From Gracilibacillus alcaliphilus (GTDB lineage Bacteria; Bacillota; Bacilli; Bacillales; Amphibacillaceae), in contig NZ_JAFBFA010000012.1 in assembly GCF_016909015.1 (NCBI RefSeq), positions 54,539-118,538 of the forward strand: a stretch of 64,000 nt of DNA, given 5' to 3'. Within the stretch, counting starts at the first letter, position 1. Each line of letters opens with the position of its first letter. The notes under the pieces were generated by a model, which saw nothing but the letters and a program-made list of their open reading frames with translations, did not search any database and had not been told where the DNA came from. Of this stretch, positions 25,996-35,313 are shown piece by piece. A program made the translations under genes and the position numbers.

Positions 25996-27480
25996 TTAAT
26001 CCAATTCTATTTTCAATACTACTGGTTTATCAGACTGCACTTGTTGAGTCTGCACTTCTAAGCCTGCAGCTGTACGCTTCCATTCCGGTTTCTCGTCTGT
26101 TCCCAAAATGGTAACATCCTTAATTAAACCATGAAAATGGGGGAGTTTGGAGGCATCTTGTTCTGCCAAAGATTTGATAGTGACTTCACCATTTGCAGGA
26201 TAAGCAAGCACTGTCGCATATAAATAAGATCCATTCACTGTAAAACGAATATCTTCAGAAGTGTATTGTCTGACTTCCCCATCAGTAAACTGCCCTTCTT
26301 CAATACCTGTAGGCCCTTCACCAAATTTCCGCCAAACCTTACTGCCATAGATTGCTTCTCCATTCACTTTCAGCCATTCGCCAATCTCTAATAAGATTTG
26401 TCTATCTTGATCAGGAATGGTTCCATCTGCCTTTGGATCAATATTTAGGAGCAAGGTGCCGTTCTTGCTGACAATATCAACTAGATCACAGATCAAGCTA
26501 TAGCTTGTTTTATAATGATTGTTTTCGGTGTAGCTCCAAGAGTTGGTAGCAACCGATGTACAGGTCTGCCAAAAGTATGGCTTCTGTTCTGCAAATTGAC
26601 CACGTTCAATATCTAAGACAGCTGTATTAAACATAAAGGCATCATGCTTATAATTGATGGCTACCTCTATCCCCCATTCAGCCGCACGATTATAATAATA
26701 GGCAGCAAATTGTTTTAAATATGGCTTTGCAGCTGGGTGCTGTATCCACCAATCAAAATAGAAAACCTTTGGACGATAGCGATCCACAATCTCACAAGAA
26801 CGAATCAGCCAGTCTTCTAAAAATTCTTGTGTAGGTGACGGACTATTCAAATCATGGGTTCCATATTCCTTCATTGCCGGCCAGTAAAAATCACCGCGTT
26901 GTAAAGGTTCTTTGATATCACTGTCAAATTCTTTTCCATGCCCCATAAAAAACCAATGTTCAATCCGATGAGATGATGCACCAAATGTAATCGATTTGTC
27001 TGAGACGGCTTCTTCCAACTCCCCGAGCACATCACGCTTTGGACCCATCTTACTGGCATTATATTCGGAAATATCACTGTGATACATCTGAAATCCGTCG
27101 TGATGCTCAGCTACAGGCATTACATAACGGGCACCCGCTTCTTTAAATAATTGTGCCCACTCCTCCGGATCAAAATTTTCCGCTTTGAACATAGGAATAA
27201 AATCTTTATAACCAAATTCCTTGTGTGGCCCATAGGTAGCTAGATGATGTTCAAATTCAGGTGATCCTTGTATATACATATTGCGTGAATACCATTCACT
27301 GCCAAAGGCAGGCACCGTATAGACACCCCAGTGAATAAAGATGCCGAATTTCGCATCGCGGTACCAATCGGGTACCTTCATCTGGAACAACGAATCCCAA
27401 GTCGCCTCAAATGGCCCCTTTTCAATTACTTTTGTGATTTCCTTCAAATAAGCTTGCATATCACTTGAATTTACGGTCAT
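25996..27480 (-). CDS. Alpha-L-fucosidase, GH29 family (copy 1)
   Basis: A 494-residue enzyme with no signal peptide. The TIM barrel has KFGIFIHWGVYTVPAFGSEWY (44-64), MPVAEHHDGFQMYHS (121-135) and the nucleophile region VFYFDWWIQ with D243. A C-terminal beta-sandwich follows (about 370-494). These are hallmarks of retaining GH29 fucosidases acting on alpha-1,3/1,4/1,6-linked L-fucose. A cre site and a second dyad lie just upstream, so expression is probably catabolite controlled. The copy at 45731-47212 is strongly similar throughout. Confidence 0.95.
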   Translation of the reverse strand: MTVNSSDMQAYLKEITKVIEKGPFEATWDSLFQMKVPDWYRDAKFGIFIHWGVYTVPAFGSEWYSRNMYIQGSPEFEHHLATYGPHKEFGYKDFIPMFKAENFDPEEWAQLFKEAGARYVMPVAEHHDGFQMYHSDISEYNASKMGPKRDVLGELEEAVSDKSITFGASSHRIEHWFFMGHGKEFDSDIKEPLQRGDFYWPAMKEYGTHDLNSPSPTQEFLEDWLIRSCEIVDRYRPKVFYFDWWIQHPAAKPYLKQFAAYYYNRAAEWGIEVAINYKHDAFMFNTAVLDIERGQFAEQKPYFWQTCTSVATNSWSYTENNHYKTSYSLICDLVDIVSKNGTLLLNIDPKADGTIPDQDRQILLEIGEWLKVNGEAIYGSKVWRKFGEGPTGIEEGQFTDGEVRQYTSEDIRFTVNGSYLYATVLAYPANGEVTIKSLAEQDASKLPHFHGLIKDVTILGTDEKPEWKRTAAGLEVQTQQVQSDKPVVLKIELD

Positions 27481-27511
27481 TTACTTATCTCTCCTTTTTC
27501 ATTTATTACTA

Positions 27512-27594
27512 TTTCTAGGTAAATAGTTTGAGGAAGCTTACTACCTAGAAACCGTTTACAAAAAGACGTTTCTTCATAGTTGTTATCGATAACA
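27512..27594 (-). promoter_or_regulatory. Operators upstream of GH29 copy 1: cre and LacI-type dyad
   Basis: AGAAACCGTTTACA (27547-27560) matches the CcpA cre consensus on the minus strand at all positions. TGTTATCGATAACA (27581-27594) is a perfect 14-bp palindrome of LacI/GalR style, 34 bases centre to centre from the cre. TTTCTAGGTA (27512-27521) and TACCTAGAAA (27542-27551) form a further inverted repeat overlapping the cre edge. Confidence 0.6.
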
Positions 27595-27616
27595 TCATAA
27601 CATACTTTGAGGCTTA

Positions 27617-27659
27617 GCAGTGAAAAACAACTATAAAGATAAGCTTTTTTTTTCACTGC
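27617..27659 (-). terminator. Hairpin after the isomerase gene
   Basis: Arms GCAGTGAAAAA and TTTTTCACTGC with a 21-base loop, starting five bases after the isomerase stop. It has no clean T tail on the minus strand; termination is likely but unproven. Confidence 0.5.
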
Positions 27660-27663
27660 CTGT

Positions 27664-28434
27664 TTATGCCTTGGTAAGCTGTTGCCTTAATTGATGCAGT
27701 GTTTCCGCATCCTTTAAAAATTGATCTTCATCATCAAATTTGACAAACTCCATTAACAAATAACGATCTTTCCCGTCTTGCATGATTTGCTGCAAATACT
27801 GCTGCCATTCCTGAAAACCATCGGCCAAGTTTAAACGGTCATCAAATGAATACCAGTAAAAAACATGCACATTAGTAATCCATGGCTTTACAAAATCAAT
27901 ACTCTGAAGTCTTTCTTCCACATCTACGTTATTAGAGGGCTGCCAGTAAGTAAATACGTTTGGGTGAGCGATCTCTTCCATTAACTTTCGAGCGCTTTCT
28001 TTGGTATCTGTCAGCGTATTGCCATGAAATTCTAAGTGCACCGTGATATTTTCTTTGGCAGCCAAGTCAGCAATATTGCGCGCATCTGCCGCTACCTCTG
28101 CCCGATAATCATCACTTGCCTTCTCACTGCCTGTTACCCCTGCCCAAACCCGAATGGCAGGAGCGCCCAGTTCCTTCGCTGTCTGCAGTACATCCGTAAA
28201 TGAGTCACTGCTGACACCGTAATCCGCTAATCGATAATAAGAACCGTAAGAACTGACCTGCAATCCCTCTGCTCTTGTTAATTCCCCTACATCTTTCGCT
28301 GTTCTTAACTCACCAACAGGGACATGCACATCTGCCCCCCACTCAATAGCGTCTAGTTCTGCCTGTTTTACTAATGTAACAATCTCTTTCGGATCCTTAT
28401 CACGAAAGGTTACCGAACATAGACCTAACTTCAT
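27664..28434 (-). CDS. Sugar phosphate isomerase/epimerase family protein (xylose isomerase-like TIM barrel)
   Basis: A 256-residue AP_endonuc_2-type TIM barrel: MKLGLCSVTFRDKDPKEIVTLVKQAELDAIEWGADVHVP at the start, metal-site candidates in VHLEFHGNTLTDT (about 130-142) and YWQPSNN, and LLMEFVKFDDE near the end. It belongs to the broad family holding 2-keto-myo-inositol dehydratases, epimerases and isomerases. Third gene of an operon with an esterase and a hydroxyacid dehydrogenase (15-base gap). The substrate is unknown; sugar-acid or deacetylated sugar metabolism is plausible. Confidence 0.8.
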   Translation of the reverse strand: MKLGLCSVTFRDKDPKEIVTLVKQAELDAIEWGADVHVPVGELRTAKDVGELTRAEGLQVSSYGSYYRLADYGVSSDSFTDVLQTAKELGAPAIRVWAGVTGSEKASDDYRAEVAADARNIADLAAKENITVHLEFHGNTLTDTKESARKLMEEIAHPNVFTYWQPSNNVDVEERLQSIDFVKPWITNVHVFYWYSFDDRLNLADGFQEWQQYLQQIMQDGKDRYLLMEFVKFDDEDQFLKDAETLHQLRQQLTKA

Positions 28435-28449
28435 CTTGCCACTCCTTTC

Positions 28450-29445
28450 CTATGCCATGTTCACAAACTGCTGCTGCGTTACTTCCCATTTCAGGGGCTC
28501 CCCTTGAAGGTATCGTTTCAGTTCCTCCAGCATATAGGCACCCATTCGAGCACATTCTGCTCCTTCACTTCCAGCCAAGTGCGGTGTAATCACGACATTT
28601 TTTAATTGATATAACAAAGAATCAGCCTCAGGCGGTTCAGGATCTGTTACATCCAGGACAGCCGTAATATCTGTTCTTTCTTCTAACACCTTGATCATCT
28701 CTTGCTCCCTTACAATGGCGCCTCTTGCAGTATTAATAAAACTTGCTCCCTGCTTCATCAATTGAAAATGTTCCTTTTTAATCATGCCGATGGTTTGCGG
28801 CAGCAATGGTGTATGTAAGGAAACAACATCTGCCTGGCGAAACAGCTCTTCTAAAGAACACAATGTAACTCCTAACTGCTGCGCCTCCTCCTTGGTCACA
28901 AACGGATCATATGTTAAGATCTCGATATCAAAAGGACGCAATAATTCTAACGTGCGCCGCCCCACTGTACTAAGTGATATCAAACCTACTTTACTTTTAA
29001 ATGCTCCTTGAACCGCAAATGGTTTTGGCGGAAATTGTCTGCTTGATTCGATTTCTCGCACAAACTGCCAGCCATTTTTCAAACAAAACAGAATTTGTGA
29101 CAACGTGAATTCTGCGACAGGCTGTCCATTCGCGACAACAGCTGTAGTAAAGCGAATCCCCTTTTCCCATGCTTCGTCCTTAGCAATGGCTTTAATCGAA
29201 CCTGCACCATAAAGAATGAGCTGCAGCTGCGGGGCATGATCTAATAACGCTTGATCAATAGCAGGCGCTCCCCATCCCGTAATAATGATTTCAACATCCT
29301 GCAATATCGATAAGTCTTGTCTTAACTCTGCCTGAGTCATCGGTTCAGCTGCTATGTTTACTAGATTATTTATCTCTTCCCTAATAAAAGAGGGATAAAC
29401 AAGTTCAAAGGTATCTTGATTCATTACAAAGATTGCTTTTTTCAT
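28450..29445 (-). CDS. D-isomer-specific 2-hydroxyacid dehydrogenase family protein
   Basis: A 331-residue protein of the PGDH/glyoxylate reductase family. Catalytic residues are visible: Arg in INTARGAIV (about 240), Glu in DVTDPEPPEADS (about 270) and His in VITPHLAGSEGA (about 290). The Rossmann motif is unusual, VGLISLSTVGRR instead of GLGxIG, so the first two glycines are Ser, although Asp (TYDPF) for NAD ribose is kept. Middle gene of the esterase-dehydrogenase-isomerase operon. The substrate is unknown. Confidence 0.85.
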   Translation of the reverse strand: MKKAIFVMNQDTFELVYPSFIREEINNLVNIAAEPMTQAELRQDLSILQDVEIIITGWGAPAIDQALLDHAPQLQLILYGAGSIKAIAKDEAWEKGIRFTTAVVANGQPVAEFTLSQILFCLKNGWQFVREIESSRQFPPKPFAVQGAFKSKVGLISLSTVGRRTLELLRPFDIEILTYDPFVTKEEAQQLGVTLCSLEELFRQADVVSLHTPLLPQTIGMIKKEHFQLMKQGASFINTARGAIVREQEMIKVLEERTDITAVLDVTDPEPPEADSLLYQLKNVVITPHLAGSEGAECARMGAYMLEELKRYLQGEPLKWEVTQQQFVNMA

Positions 29446-29483
29446 TATGGTCTCCTTTTTATAAAAAAATTAAAAACAGGGAA

Positions 29484-30512
29484 CTATATTTCGTGCTTCA
29501 CGCTGGAGTCTATCAGCTGGGTTTTCAACCAATTATAGGCCTTTCTGCCGCTGATCTCATGAGCACCTGGAAAAATATCATAACTAAATTTCTCTGGACA
29601 GCTATGGTAATGTTCTTGTATTTCTTCGATCGCCTCTCGCGTATATTGACTCGGAAAAATCGGATCCTCCTCTCCTGATTCAATAAATAAACTTCTCGGC
29701 GCTATCAATGCAATCCACTCTGGTAATTCGGCGGAATTCAGCATGCCGGGTATATAGTTATCAATACAATGGTGCATAGCCATAATACTGCCTTTAAAGG
29801 TGTTCGTAAAACCAGTTAATACGGTAGCTTTTACTCTTTTGTCTAAAGCAGAGGTATAGGCAGAGATCAGGGCACCGCCTGAGAAGCCCATTATCGCCAG
29901 ATTCTCTTTATCTACTTGATCTGCTTCCTCCATATAATCAAGTACTCGCTGTGCCTCCCAAATTCTTAACCCTGCTAGTGTTTTTCCTTCCAGTAAAAGA
30001 TTGGTTGCCATCGCTTCACAAGAATTCACATTTCCGGCCTTGATATCTCTATCTAACCGCCGTTCACCAAATCCGATGACTTCAGGCACAAACACTTTAA
30101 AGCCTTGTTCAACTAATTGAACAGCAAATTGATGATGAATGGTCGATTCTTCTGCTTGCCCATCTTTCGTTAAACCTACCGCTTCATTCACTCCATAGCC
30201 ATGACCATGAACAGCAAGGACAGATGGATAGACCGCTTTCTTTGTAGCTGGTGTCAGAATATACATCTTGATATCAATCAATTCTGTAATGGACAAAGTA
30301 ACCAGCTCTCTTTGATATGTCTCAAATACTTTAGTATCAACAGAGGTTGTCTTAAACGGAATTCGTGTATCATCTAAGTAAGAGAAATCGCCCAACAGTT
30401 TGTGCAATGTGTTCGTTAATATCGTTCGGCGTTCTGCCGGACCGACTGCCTTGACAGTCTCTTCATATGCATGATCATAGAACTGGTCAAATAATTGATC
30501 GATTTTGTTCAC
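29484..30512 (-). CDS. Alpha/beta hydrolase, acetyl-xylan-esterase-like family
   Basis: A 342-residue alpha/beta hydrolase with nucleophile elbow GFSGGA (about 210), Asp candidate in ESGEEDPIFPSQ (about 285) and His in FPGAHEISG (about 320). The long N-terminal part (ELIDIKMYILTPATKKAVYPSVLAVHGHGYG) resembles the abhydrolase_7/acetyl-xylan-esterase-like group. No signal peptide, so it would remove acyl groups from imported sugars. First gene of a three-gene operon. A TATAAT box (30673-30678) lies about 160 bases upstream. Confidence 0.8.
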   Translation of the reverse strand: MNKIDQLFDQFYDHAYEETVKAVGPAERRTILTNTLHKLLGDFSYLDDTRIPFKTTSVDTKVFETYQRELVTLSITELIDIKMYILTPATKKAVYPSVLAVHGHGYGVNEAVGLTKDGQAEESTIHHQFAVQLVEQGFKVFVPEVIGFGERRLDRDIKAGNVNSCEAMATNLLLEGKTLAGLRIWEAQRVLDYMEEADQVDKENLAIMGFSGGALISAYTSALDKRVKATVLTGFTNTFKGSIMAMHHCIDNYIPGMLNSAELPEWIALIAPRSLFIESGEEDPIFPSQYTREAIEEIQEHYHSCPEKFSYDIFPGAHEISGRKAYNWLKTQLIDSSVKHEI

Positions 30513-30865
30513 CTATGCCACCTCTTCCAGAAATTTTGTTAAACTTTATGTTCAAAAAAAACCTCTTAAACTAGTTTACTGTGTATTTTATGGGAGATAG
30601 ACATTAAAATGCAAGGATATCGCTTTCATTTGGTAAGTTTTCGTAAAAAAAGCAAAAGACATAATGTAACTTATTATAATTACAGGAAATTTAAGTTAAA
30701 GTAAAGGTATAGAAAGTTACCTGAAAACGTTCAATAATTGCAAAAAACCACCCTTCTACAAACAAAAACATCTTTTTTTAAAAAAATTTACCAACCGCCA
30801 TTATAGTATCCGTTATTTCTAAATAATGTTGCAGCAGTGCTTTTAAATAAGGAATGACGATATAC
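30513..30865 (-). promoter_or_regulatory. Intergenic region upstream of the esterase operon
   Basis: AT-rich. On the minus strand it holds a TATAAT (30673-30678) with a weak upstream box, and an imperfect cre-like palindrome TGAAAACGTTCA (30722-30733; 12 of 14 consensus positions). No reading frame was supported. Confidence 0.4.
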
Positions 30866-30903
30866 AAAAAGCGCCTATTTCAATTGTTTAATAGACGCTT
30901 TTT
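30866..30903. terminator. Terminator after the BASS-family transporter gene
   Basis: AAAAAGCGCCTATT and AATAGACGCTTTTT form a long stem with one mismatch and a ten-base loop, with A and T runs on both sides, so it can work in both directions. Confidence 0.8.
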
Positions 30904-30947
30904 ACTACGTATTGCTATTGCGATTCACTATGAACCGTCTTACTTTA

Positions 30948-31892
30948 TTATTTCCCAGTTTTCTCATGATACTTCGACCAGAAAGTCGCTAGTATCGGTC
31001 CAGATACATTATGCCATATACTGAATATCGTACTTGGAACAGCAGCTATCGCGCTGGCAGGGAAAAATGCTAAAGAAAGCTGCGAAGCTAATGCTGAATT
31101 TTGCATACCTACTTCAATCGTAACCGTTTTTTGAGAAGCGAAATCAAGCTTACATGCCCTTGCTAATAGAAAACCTAATATTAATCCTAACAGATTATGA
31201 AGTATAACTACCACAAAAATTAGTAAACCAGAGGTTGCAATGGCCTCTGTATTGATCGCCACTACTCCTGCCGCTACAGCCACAATACCAATTACAGAGA
31301 TAAGCGGTAAGACAGTAATACTCTTCTCCACCTGTTCACGAAACAACATCCGCACAATAAAGCCTGCAATAATTGGCACAAGTACAACCTTTACAATCGA
31401 AAGGAACATTTCCATAAAGGATACAGCCATCCATTCACTTGCAAACAATAAGGTTAATGCCGGAGTGATTATTGGTGCCAATAGAGTAGAAACAGTAGTT
31501 GCAGATACAGACAGTGCCGTATTCCCCTTTGCCAAATAAGCCATAACATTAGAGGCGGTACCTCCTGGACAGCACCCTACCAAAATCACACCAACCGCAA
31601 TCTCTGGCGGCAGCTGAAAGATTTTCACTAATGCATAAGCTACTATAGGCATAATTGTATATTGAGCAATCACAGCAATAAATACACTTTTTGGTGACTT
31701 TAATATACCTTTAAAATCCTGCGGAGTAAGGGTTAAGCCCATCCCAAACATAATAATTCCTAATAAGATACTAATTTGTGGTGCAATCCAAGTAAATCCG
31801 CTCGGGAAGAAGAAACTAACAACACCAATTAAAACAACCCATATCGCAAATGTATTACCTGCGAATGTACTAATTCGTTCTAAGACTTTCAA
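30948..31892 (-). CDS. Bile acid:sodium symporter (BASS) family transporter
   Basis: A 314-residue protein with about nine to ten membrane segments. ISILLGIIMFGMGLTLTPQDF near the N-terminus, GCCPGGTASNVMAYLAKGNTALSVSATTVSTLLAPIITP (about 105-145) and EVGMQNSALASQLSLAFF (about 260) are family landmarks, the last two around the Na+ sites. Bacterial members carry organic anions such as keto acids and pantoate rather than bile acids. It stands alone with its own terminator; its link to the sugar genes is unclear. Confidence 0.9.
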   Translation of the reverse strand: MKVLERISTFAGNTFAIWVVLIGVVSFFFPSGFTWIAPQISILLGIIMFGMGLTLTPQDFKGILKSPKSVFIAVIAQYTIMPIVAYALVKIFQLPPEIAVGVILVGCCPGGTASNVMAYLAKGNTALSVSATTVSTLLAPIITPALTLLFASEWMAVSFMEMFLSIVKVVLVPIIAGFIVRMLFREQVEKSITVLPLISVIGIVAVAAGVVAINTEAIATSGLLIFVVVILHNLLGLILGFLLARACKLDFASQKTVTIEVGMQNSALASQLSLAFFPASAIAAVPSTIFSIWHNVSGPILATFWSKYHEKTGK

Positions 31893-32130
31893 TCGAAATC
31901 CCCCATATCTTTCTTAACAGATGAAACTGTTCAAATATTCTAACAATTTATTCATACCGTTCCTTATCATATCAAAAAAGTATGCACCACGTCTAGATAG
32001 TTTGATTTTTATTGATCTCTTTTGTCACACCATCTAGCCATCGATGTTGGGGTATTAAAAATTGGTAAATACATCCAATAAAACAGATACAGATCAAACT
32101 TATTCACAAACCTTCTCTGTAGTATGTAGA

Positions 32131-32160
32131 ATAAACCCGGCTAGAAAGCCGGATTTATTT
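32131..32160 (-). terminator. Terminator after the binding-protein remnant
   Basis: On the minus strand AAATCCGGC and GCCGGGTTT (one G-U pair) with a six-base loop and a TTTATT tail. It starts just after the stop codon. Confidence 0.8.
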
Positions 32161-32161
32161 T

Positions 32162-32911
32162 CTATTCAGCCATATAGTTATCATACGCTTCTTGATTAAT
32201 TTCTATATATCTTTCTATTCCTAATGATTCCAGGCCTGCAACATAGTCATCCCAGTCATTTTCTAAACTTAGTTCACCTGTTATAAATCTAACGGAACTC
32301 TGTTCCACATTATCTAAAATATTTGTAGATAAAGTCGCGTATTCATCTTGTACCTCTTCTGGGTACCATATGGCCCAGAAAGGAAACGTTTCTTCCGGTT
32401 CTTTCCCTTCATATAAATATGTTGCTTCTTGCAGCCTTCGTTCGTATCCTTCATCGGTATATATATCTTCTGCTTGTACTTGCCCTTCTTTGAATTCTCT
32501 TGGTTCGTAATATTGAGCAATAGCTCCCCAGCCATTGTTTAGCGGCTCTTCAGACTCCAGCCTTTTTAGAATTGGCTCGACCTCTTCATTAAGTGCTATA
32601 TCTCCTTCTTCAGGCTCAATCCAATCTTCTCCCTCAATTCCAAATTGGGCACGGATCATCCCATCAATCGTAAACATATAATCTAATAACTGGATAGCTT
32701 TGATTTGGACTTCTTCACTTGCTTTATTAGTAATAGCAAAAGTAGCTCCATTGGTCACTTGATAGTTGTACGTAGCATATTGCTGATTTGGCCCTTGTAA
32801 AGGCTCAATAGGATCAAAATCATATTGATTTTCGTTATCGATAAACTCTCTTGGATGCTGTGCTGCTGCAGCCTCTAAAATAACATCTTCTGCATTATTT
32901 CCAAGCTGAAT
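32162..32911 (-). pseudogene. C-terminal remnant of a sugar ABC transporter substrate-binding protein
   Basis: The last roughly 250 residues of a binding protein closely related to the one at 39063-40676 (537 residues). Homology starts at QLGNNAEDVILEAAAAQHP (QLGNNADDVILGAGAAPHP in the intact gene) and continues to the C-terminus (LSLENDWDDYVAGLESLGI). The frame is open upstream only to about 32921 and has no signal peptide or N-terminal lobe. The homology stops about 25 bases from the stop codon of the GH95 gene, so the 5' half was lost in a rearrangement. It could still be transcribed by read-through but should not bind sugar. Confidence 0.85.
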
Positions 32912-32934
32912 TAATATAATGTATTTCTTTTCAG

Positions 32935-35313
32935 TTAACTCAATGGTATTAAACGATATGTTTTATCTTTCAAAGCCTGAAAAGAGTATGCCTCATTATT
33001 TGAAGCTGAACATGGAATTTGTTTACTAGATTCATACTCTTCTACCTGCATTTGCTTATTTATATATACCTTATTATCTACACAAGCACGCAGAGTAACG
33101 TTGCTTACTTTGGCATTTTCCCAAGTAATATCCACTTCTACTCCTCCTCTCGCTCGCAGCCCTGTTACACACCCTTTCGACCACTGCTTAGGCAGAGCAG
33201 GTAAAAATTCTAATACACCATCATGAGATTGCAAAAGCATTTCTGCGATTCCGGCCGTTACACCAAAGTTGCTATCAATTTGGAATGGTGGGTGCGCACC
33301 AAATAGGTTACTATACACGCCGCCTTTTTGATAATTTACAAGATCGACAGCATCAACTAATTGTAAGGAATTATCTATTAATTGCAAGGCTTGTTCTCCA
33401 TCTTTAAAACGTGCCCATAATGCTACTTTCCATCCTAAACTCCATCCAGTACCACCATTGCCTCGTCGTTCTAATGACTTTCTCGCTGCTTGATAAAATT
33501 CCTCTGCATGATTTGATGTTAATTGTCTTCCAGGAAAAATTCCAAATAAATGTGATACATGACGATGATATCTATCTTCATCTTCAAAATCTTCATACCA
33601 CTCTTGTAACTGCCCGTGTCTGCCTACCTTCATAGGGTAAAGATTATTTCTAATAGCATTTATTTCTTCTTTTAGATCTTCTTCCATCTTTAACCGCTCA
33701 CTTGCTTCGATAAAATTGGTGAAGAGATCCCATATAATAGCCATATCCATCGTTGTTGAATGGCTAATGGCATAGGTGCCATTCCCATAACGAAATTTAT
33801 GTTCCGGCGAAGTAGATGGTGATGTTATATAGTACCCCTCCTCGTCTTCTATTAACCAATCTCTACAAAAAAGTACTGCTTGTTTCATAATTGGGTATGC
33901 TTTATCGCGCAGATAATTGATATCTTGACCAAAGCTATAGTGTTCCCACAGATGCTGTGATAACCATGCTCCCCCCATAGGCCATATCGCCCATACTGGA
34001 TCACCTTCTCCAAAATCACCTACTGGAGCGGTTTGACACCAAATATCTGTATTGTGATGGGCTACCCACCCTTCCAATCCATAGTTTGTTTTCGCAGTAG
34101 CATTCCCTTTGACAGACAATCGCTCAATATGTTCAAGTAAAGGTTGATGACATTCGGCTAAGTTGGTTATTTCCACTGGCCAATAGTTCATTTCTGCATT
34201 TATATTTAATGTATAATTACTACTCCATGGTGGTCTCGTAGAAGCATTCCATATCCCTTGTAAATTCGCCGGATGTGTCCCCGGACGTGAACTGGCAATC
34301 ATTAGATATCTGCCATATTGAAAAAGTAATTCAACTAATCCTGTATCCTCCACACCATACTTTTTAATTCTTTGATCTGTAGACAATGAATGATAATTTT
34401 GTTCCTGTTCGATCTTTAAGCTTACTCGGTCAAACAGTCGCTGGTAATCTTCTACATGACGCTGTTTGATAGCTTCATATGAGTGATTTCGCAATGACAG
34501 AAGTACTGCTTTTGTTTGTTCTGCTAATTTTTGATAACCAATTGTTGCTGGTGACTGATCATAACCATTAAAACTAGTTGCCGCACTGAATAGTATAGTA
34601 GCCGAATTAGCTCCATCTAAATGAATACCATTTTGATTGGTTTTGATGACACCTTCGTCATGGGTGATCATTGTCCTTCCAGAAAATTTAATCGATTGTT
34701 GTTCTCCATATTCAATTGGATTATCTCGTTTGCAATAGTTAGGAGCGACATGTTCAGGCGCTATTCCTTCCAGTAATAAATCGTTCCCATCGATTTTGGT
34801 TTGATAACGAAGTGAACTATCCATATTAAGATGTAAACTCAAACTATTTGGTCTATTTGCCTGCAAATGAATAGCCATGATTTGATCAGGGTAAGAGACA
34901 AAAGCTTCTCTTGTATACGAGACATTTCCGATATCATATTGAACATAGCTTACTCCTGTTTCTAAATCTAGACCTCGTTCATAATTATGTGCCAGTTCCC
35001 CATGTTCCAATTGGAGATAAAGGTTGCCAAATGGCAGATAAGACTGTGTATAAGGGCCCATCATTTCCTTTCCTAATTGATCTGCCTTATCAAAATCCTG
35101 TTGCCGAATTGCTTCCCTTATTGCTGGTAATATTTCCTTTGCTTGTGGATTATTCTCTTGCTTTGGAAAACCAGACCACAAAGAATCTTCATTCAACTGG
35201 ATTACTTCTTTTCCTATCCCGCCAAAAATCATTGCCCCAATTCGGCCATTGCCGATAGGCAATGCGTCTGTCCAGTGTATTGCTGCTTGGTTATAGTGTA
35301 ATTTCATTAACAT
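32935..35313 (-). CDS. Alpha-L-fucosidase, GH95 family (copy 2)
   Basis: A 792-residue paralogue of the enzyme at 23495-25867, aligned along its full length with the same catalytic segments: NINAEMNYWP, STSPEHKF and QIDSNFGVTAG. No signal peptide. The first codons read MLMKLHYNQAAIHWTDALPIGNGRIGAMIFGG; two in-frame Met lie close together. Upstream is the L-fucose mutarotase gene, and a cre-like site is 38 bases before the start. Two copies may differ in linkage or in expression. Confidence 0.95.
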   Translation of the reverse strand: MLMKLHYNQAAIHWTDALPIGNGRIGAMIFGGIGKEVIQLNEDSLWSGFPKQENNPQAKEILPAIREAIRQQDFDKADQLGKEMMGPYTQSYLPFGNLYLQLEHGELAHNYERGLDLETGVSYVQYDIGNVSYTREAFVSYPDQIMAIHLQANRPNSLSLHLNMDSSLRYQTKIDGNDLLLEGIAPEHVAPNYCKRDNPIEYGEQQSIKFSGRTMITHDEGVIKTNQNGIHLDGANSATILFSAATSFNGYDQSPATIGYQKLAEQTKAVLLSLRNHSYEAIKQRHVEDYQRLFDRVSLKIEQEQNYHSLSTDQRIKKYGVEDTGLVELLFQYGRYLMIASSRPGTHPANLQGIWNASTRPPWSSNYTLNINAEMNYWPVEITNLAECHQPLLEHIERLSVKGNATAKTNYGLEGWVAHHNTDIWCQTAPVGDFGEGDPVWAIWPMGGAWLSQHLWEHYSFGQDINYLRDKAYPIMKQAVLFCRDWLIEDEEGYYITSPSTSPEHKFRYGNGTYAISHSTTMDMAIIWDLFTNFIEASERLKMEEDLKEEINAIRNNLYPMKVGRHGQLQEWYEDFEDEDRYHRHVSHLFGIFPGRQLTSNHAEEFYQAARKSLERRGNGGTGWSLGWKVALWARFKDGEQALQLIDNSLQLVDAVDLVNYQKGGVYSNLFGAHPPFQIDSNFGVTAGIAEMLLQSHDGVLEFLPALPKQWSKGCVTGLRARGGVEVDITWENAKVSNVTLRACVDNKVYINKQMQVEEYESSKQIPCSASNNEAYSFQALKDKTYRLIPLS

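Noticed and set aside
30722..30733. A firm cre site upstream of the esterase operon
   Set aside because: TGAAAACGTTCA is palindromic but fails two consensus positions and lies far from a promoter, so it is mentioned only as weak.
32314..32535. Separate small protein opposite-frame to the binding-protein remnant
   Set aside because: It is a shadow frame; the homologous frame is clearly that of the binding protein.
32833..32846. GTTATCGATAAAC as an operator
   Set aside because: It lies inside the coding part of the binding-protein remnant and encodes conserved FIDNEN residues.
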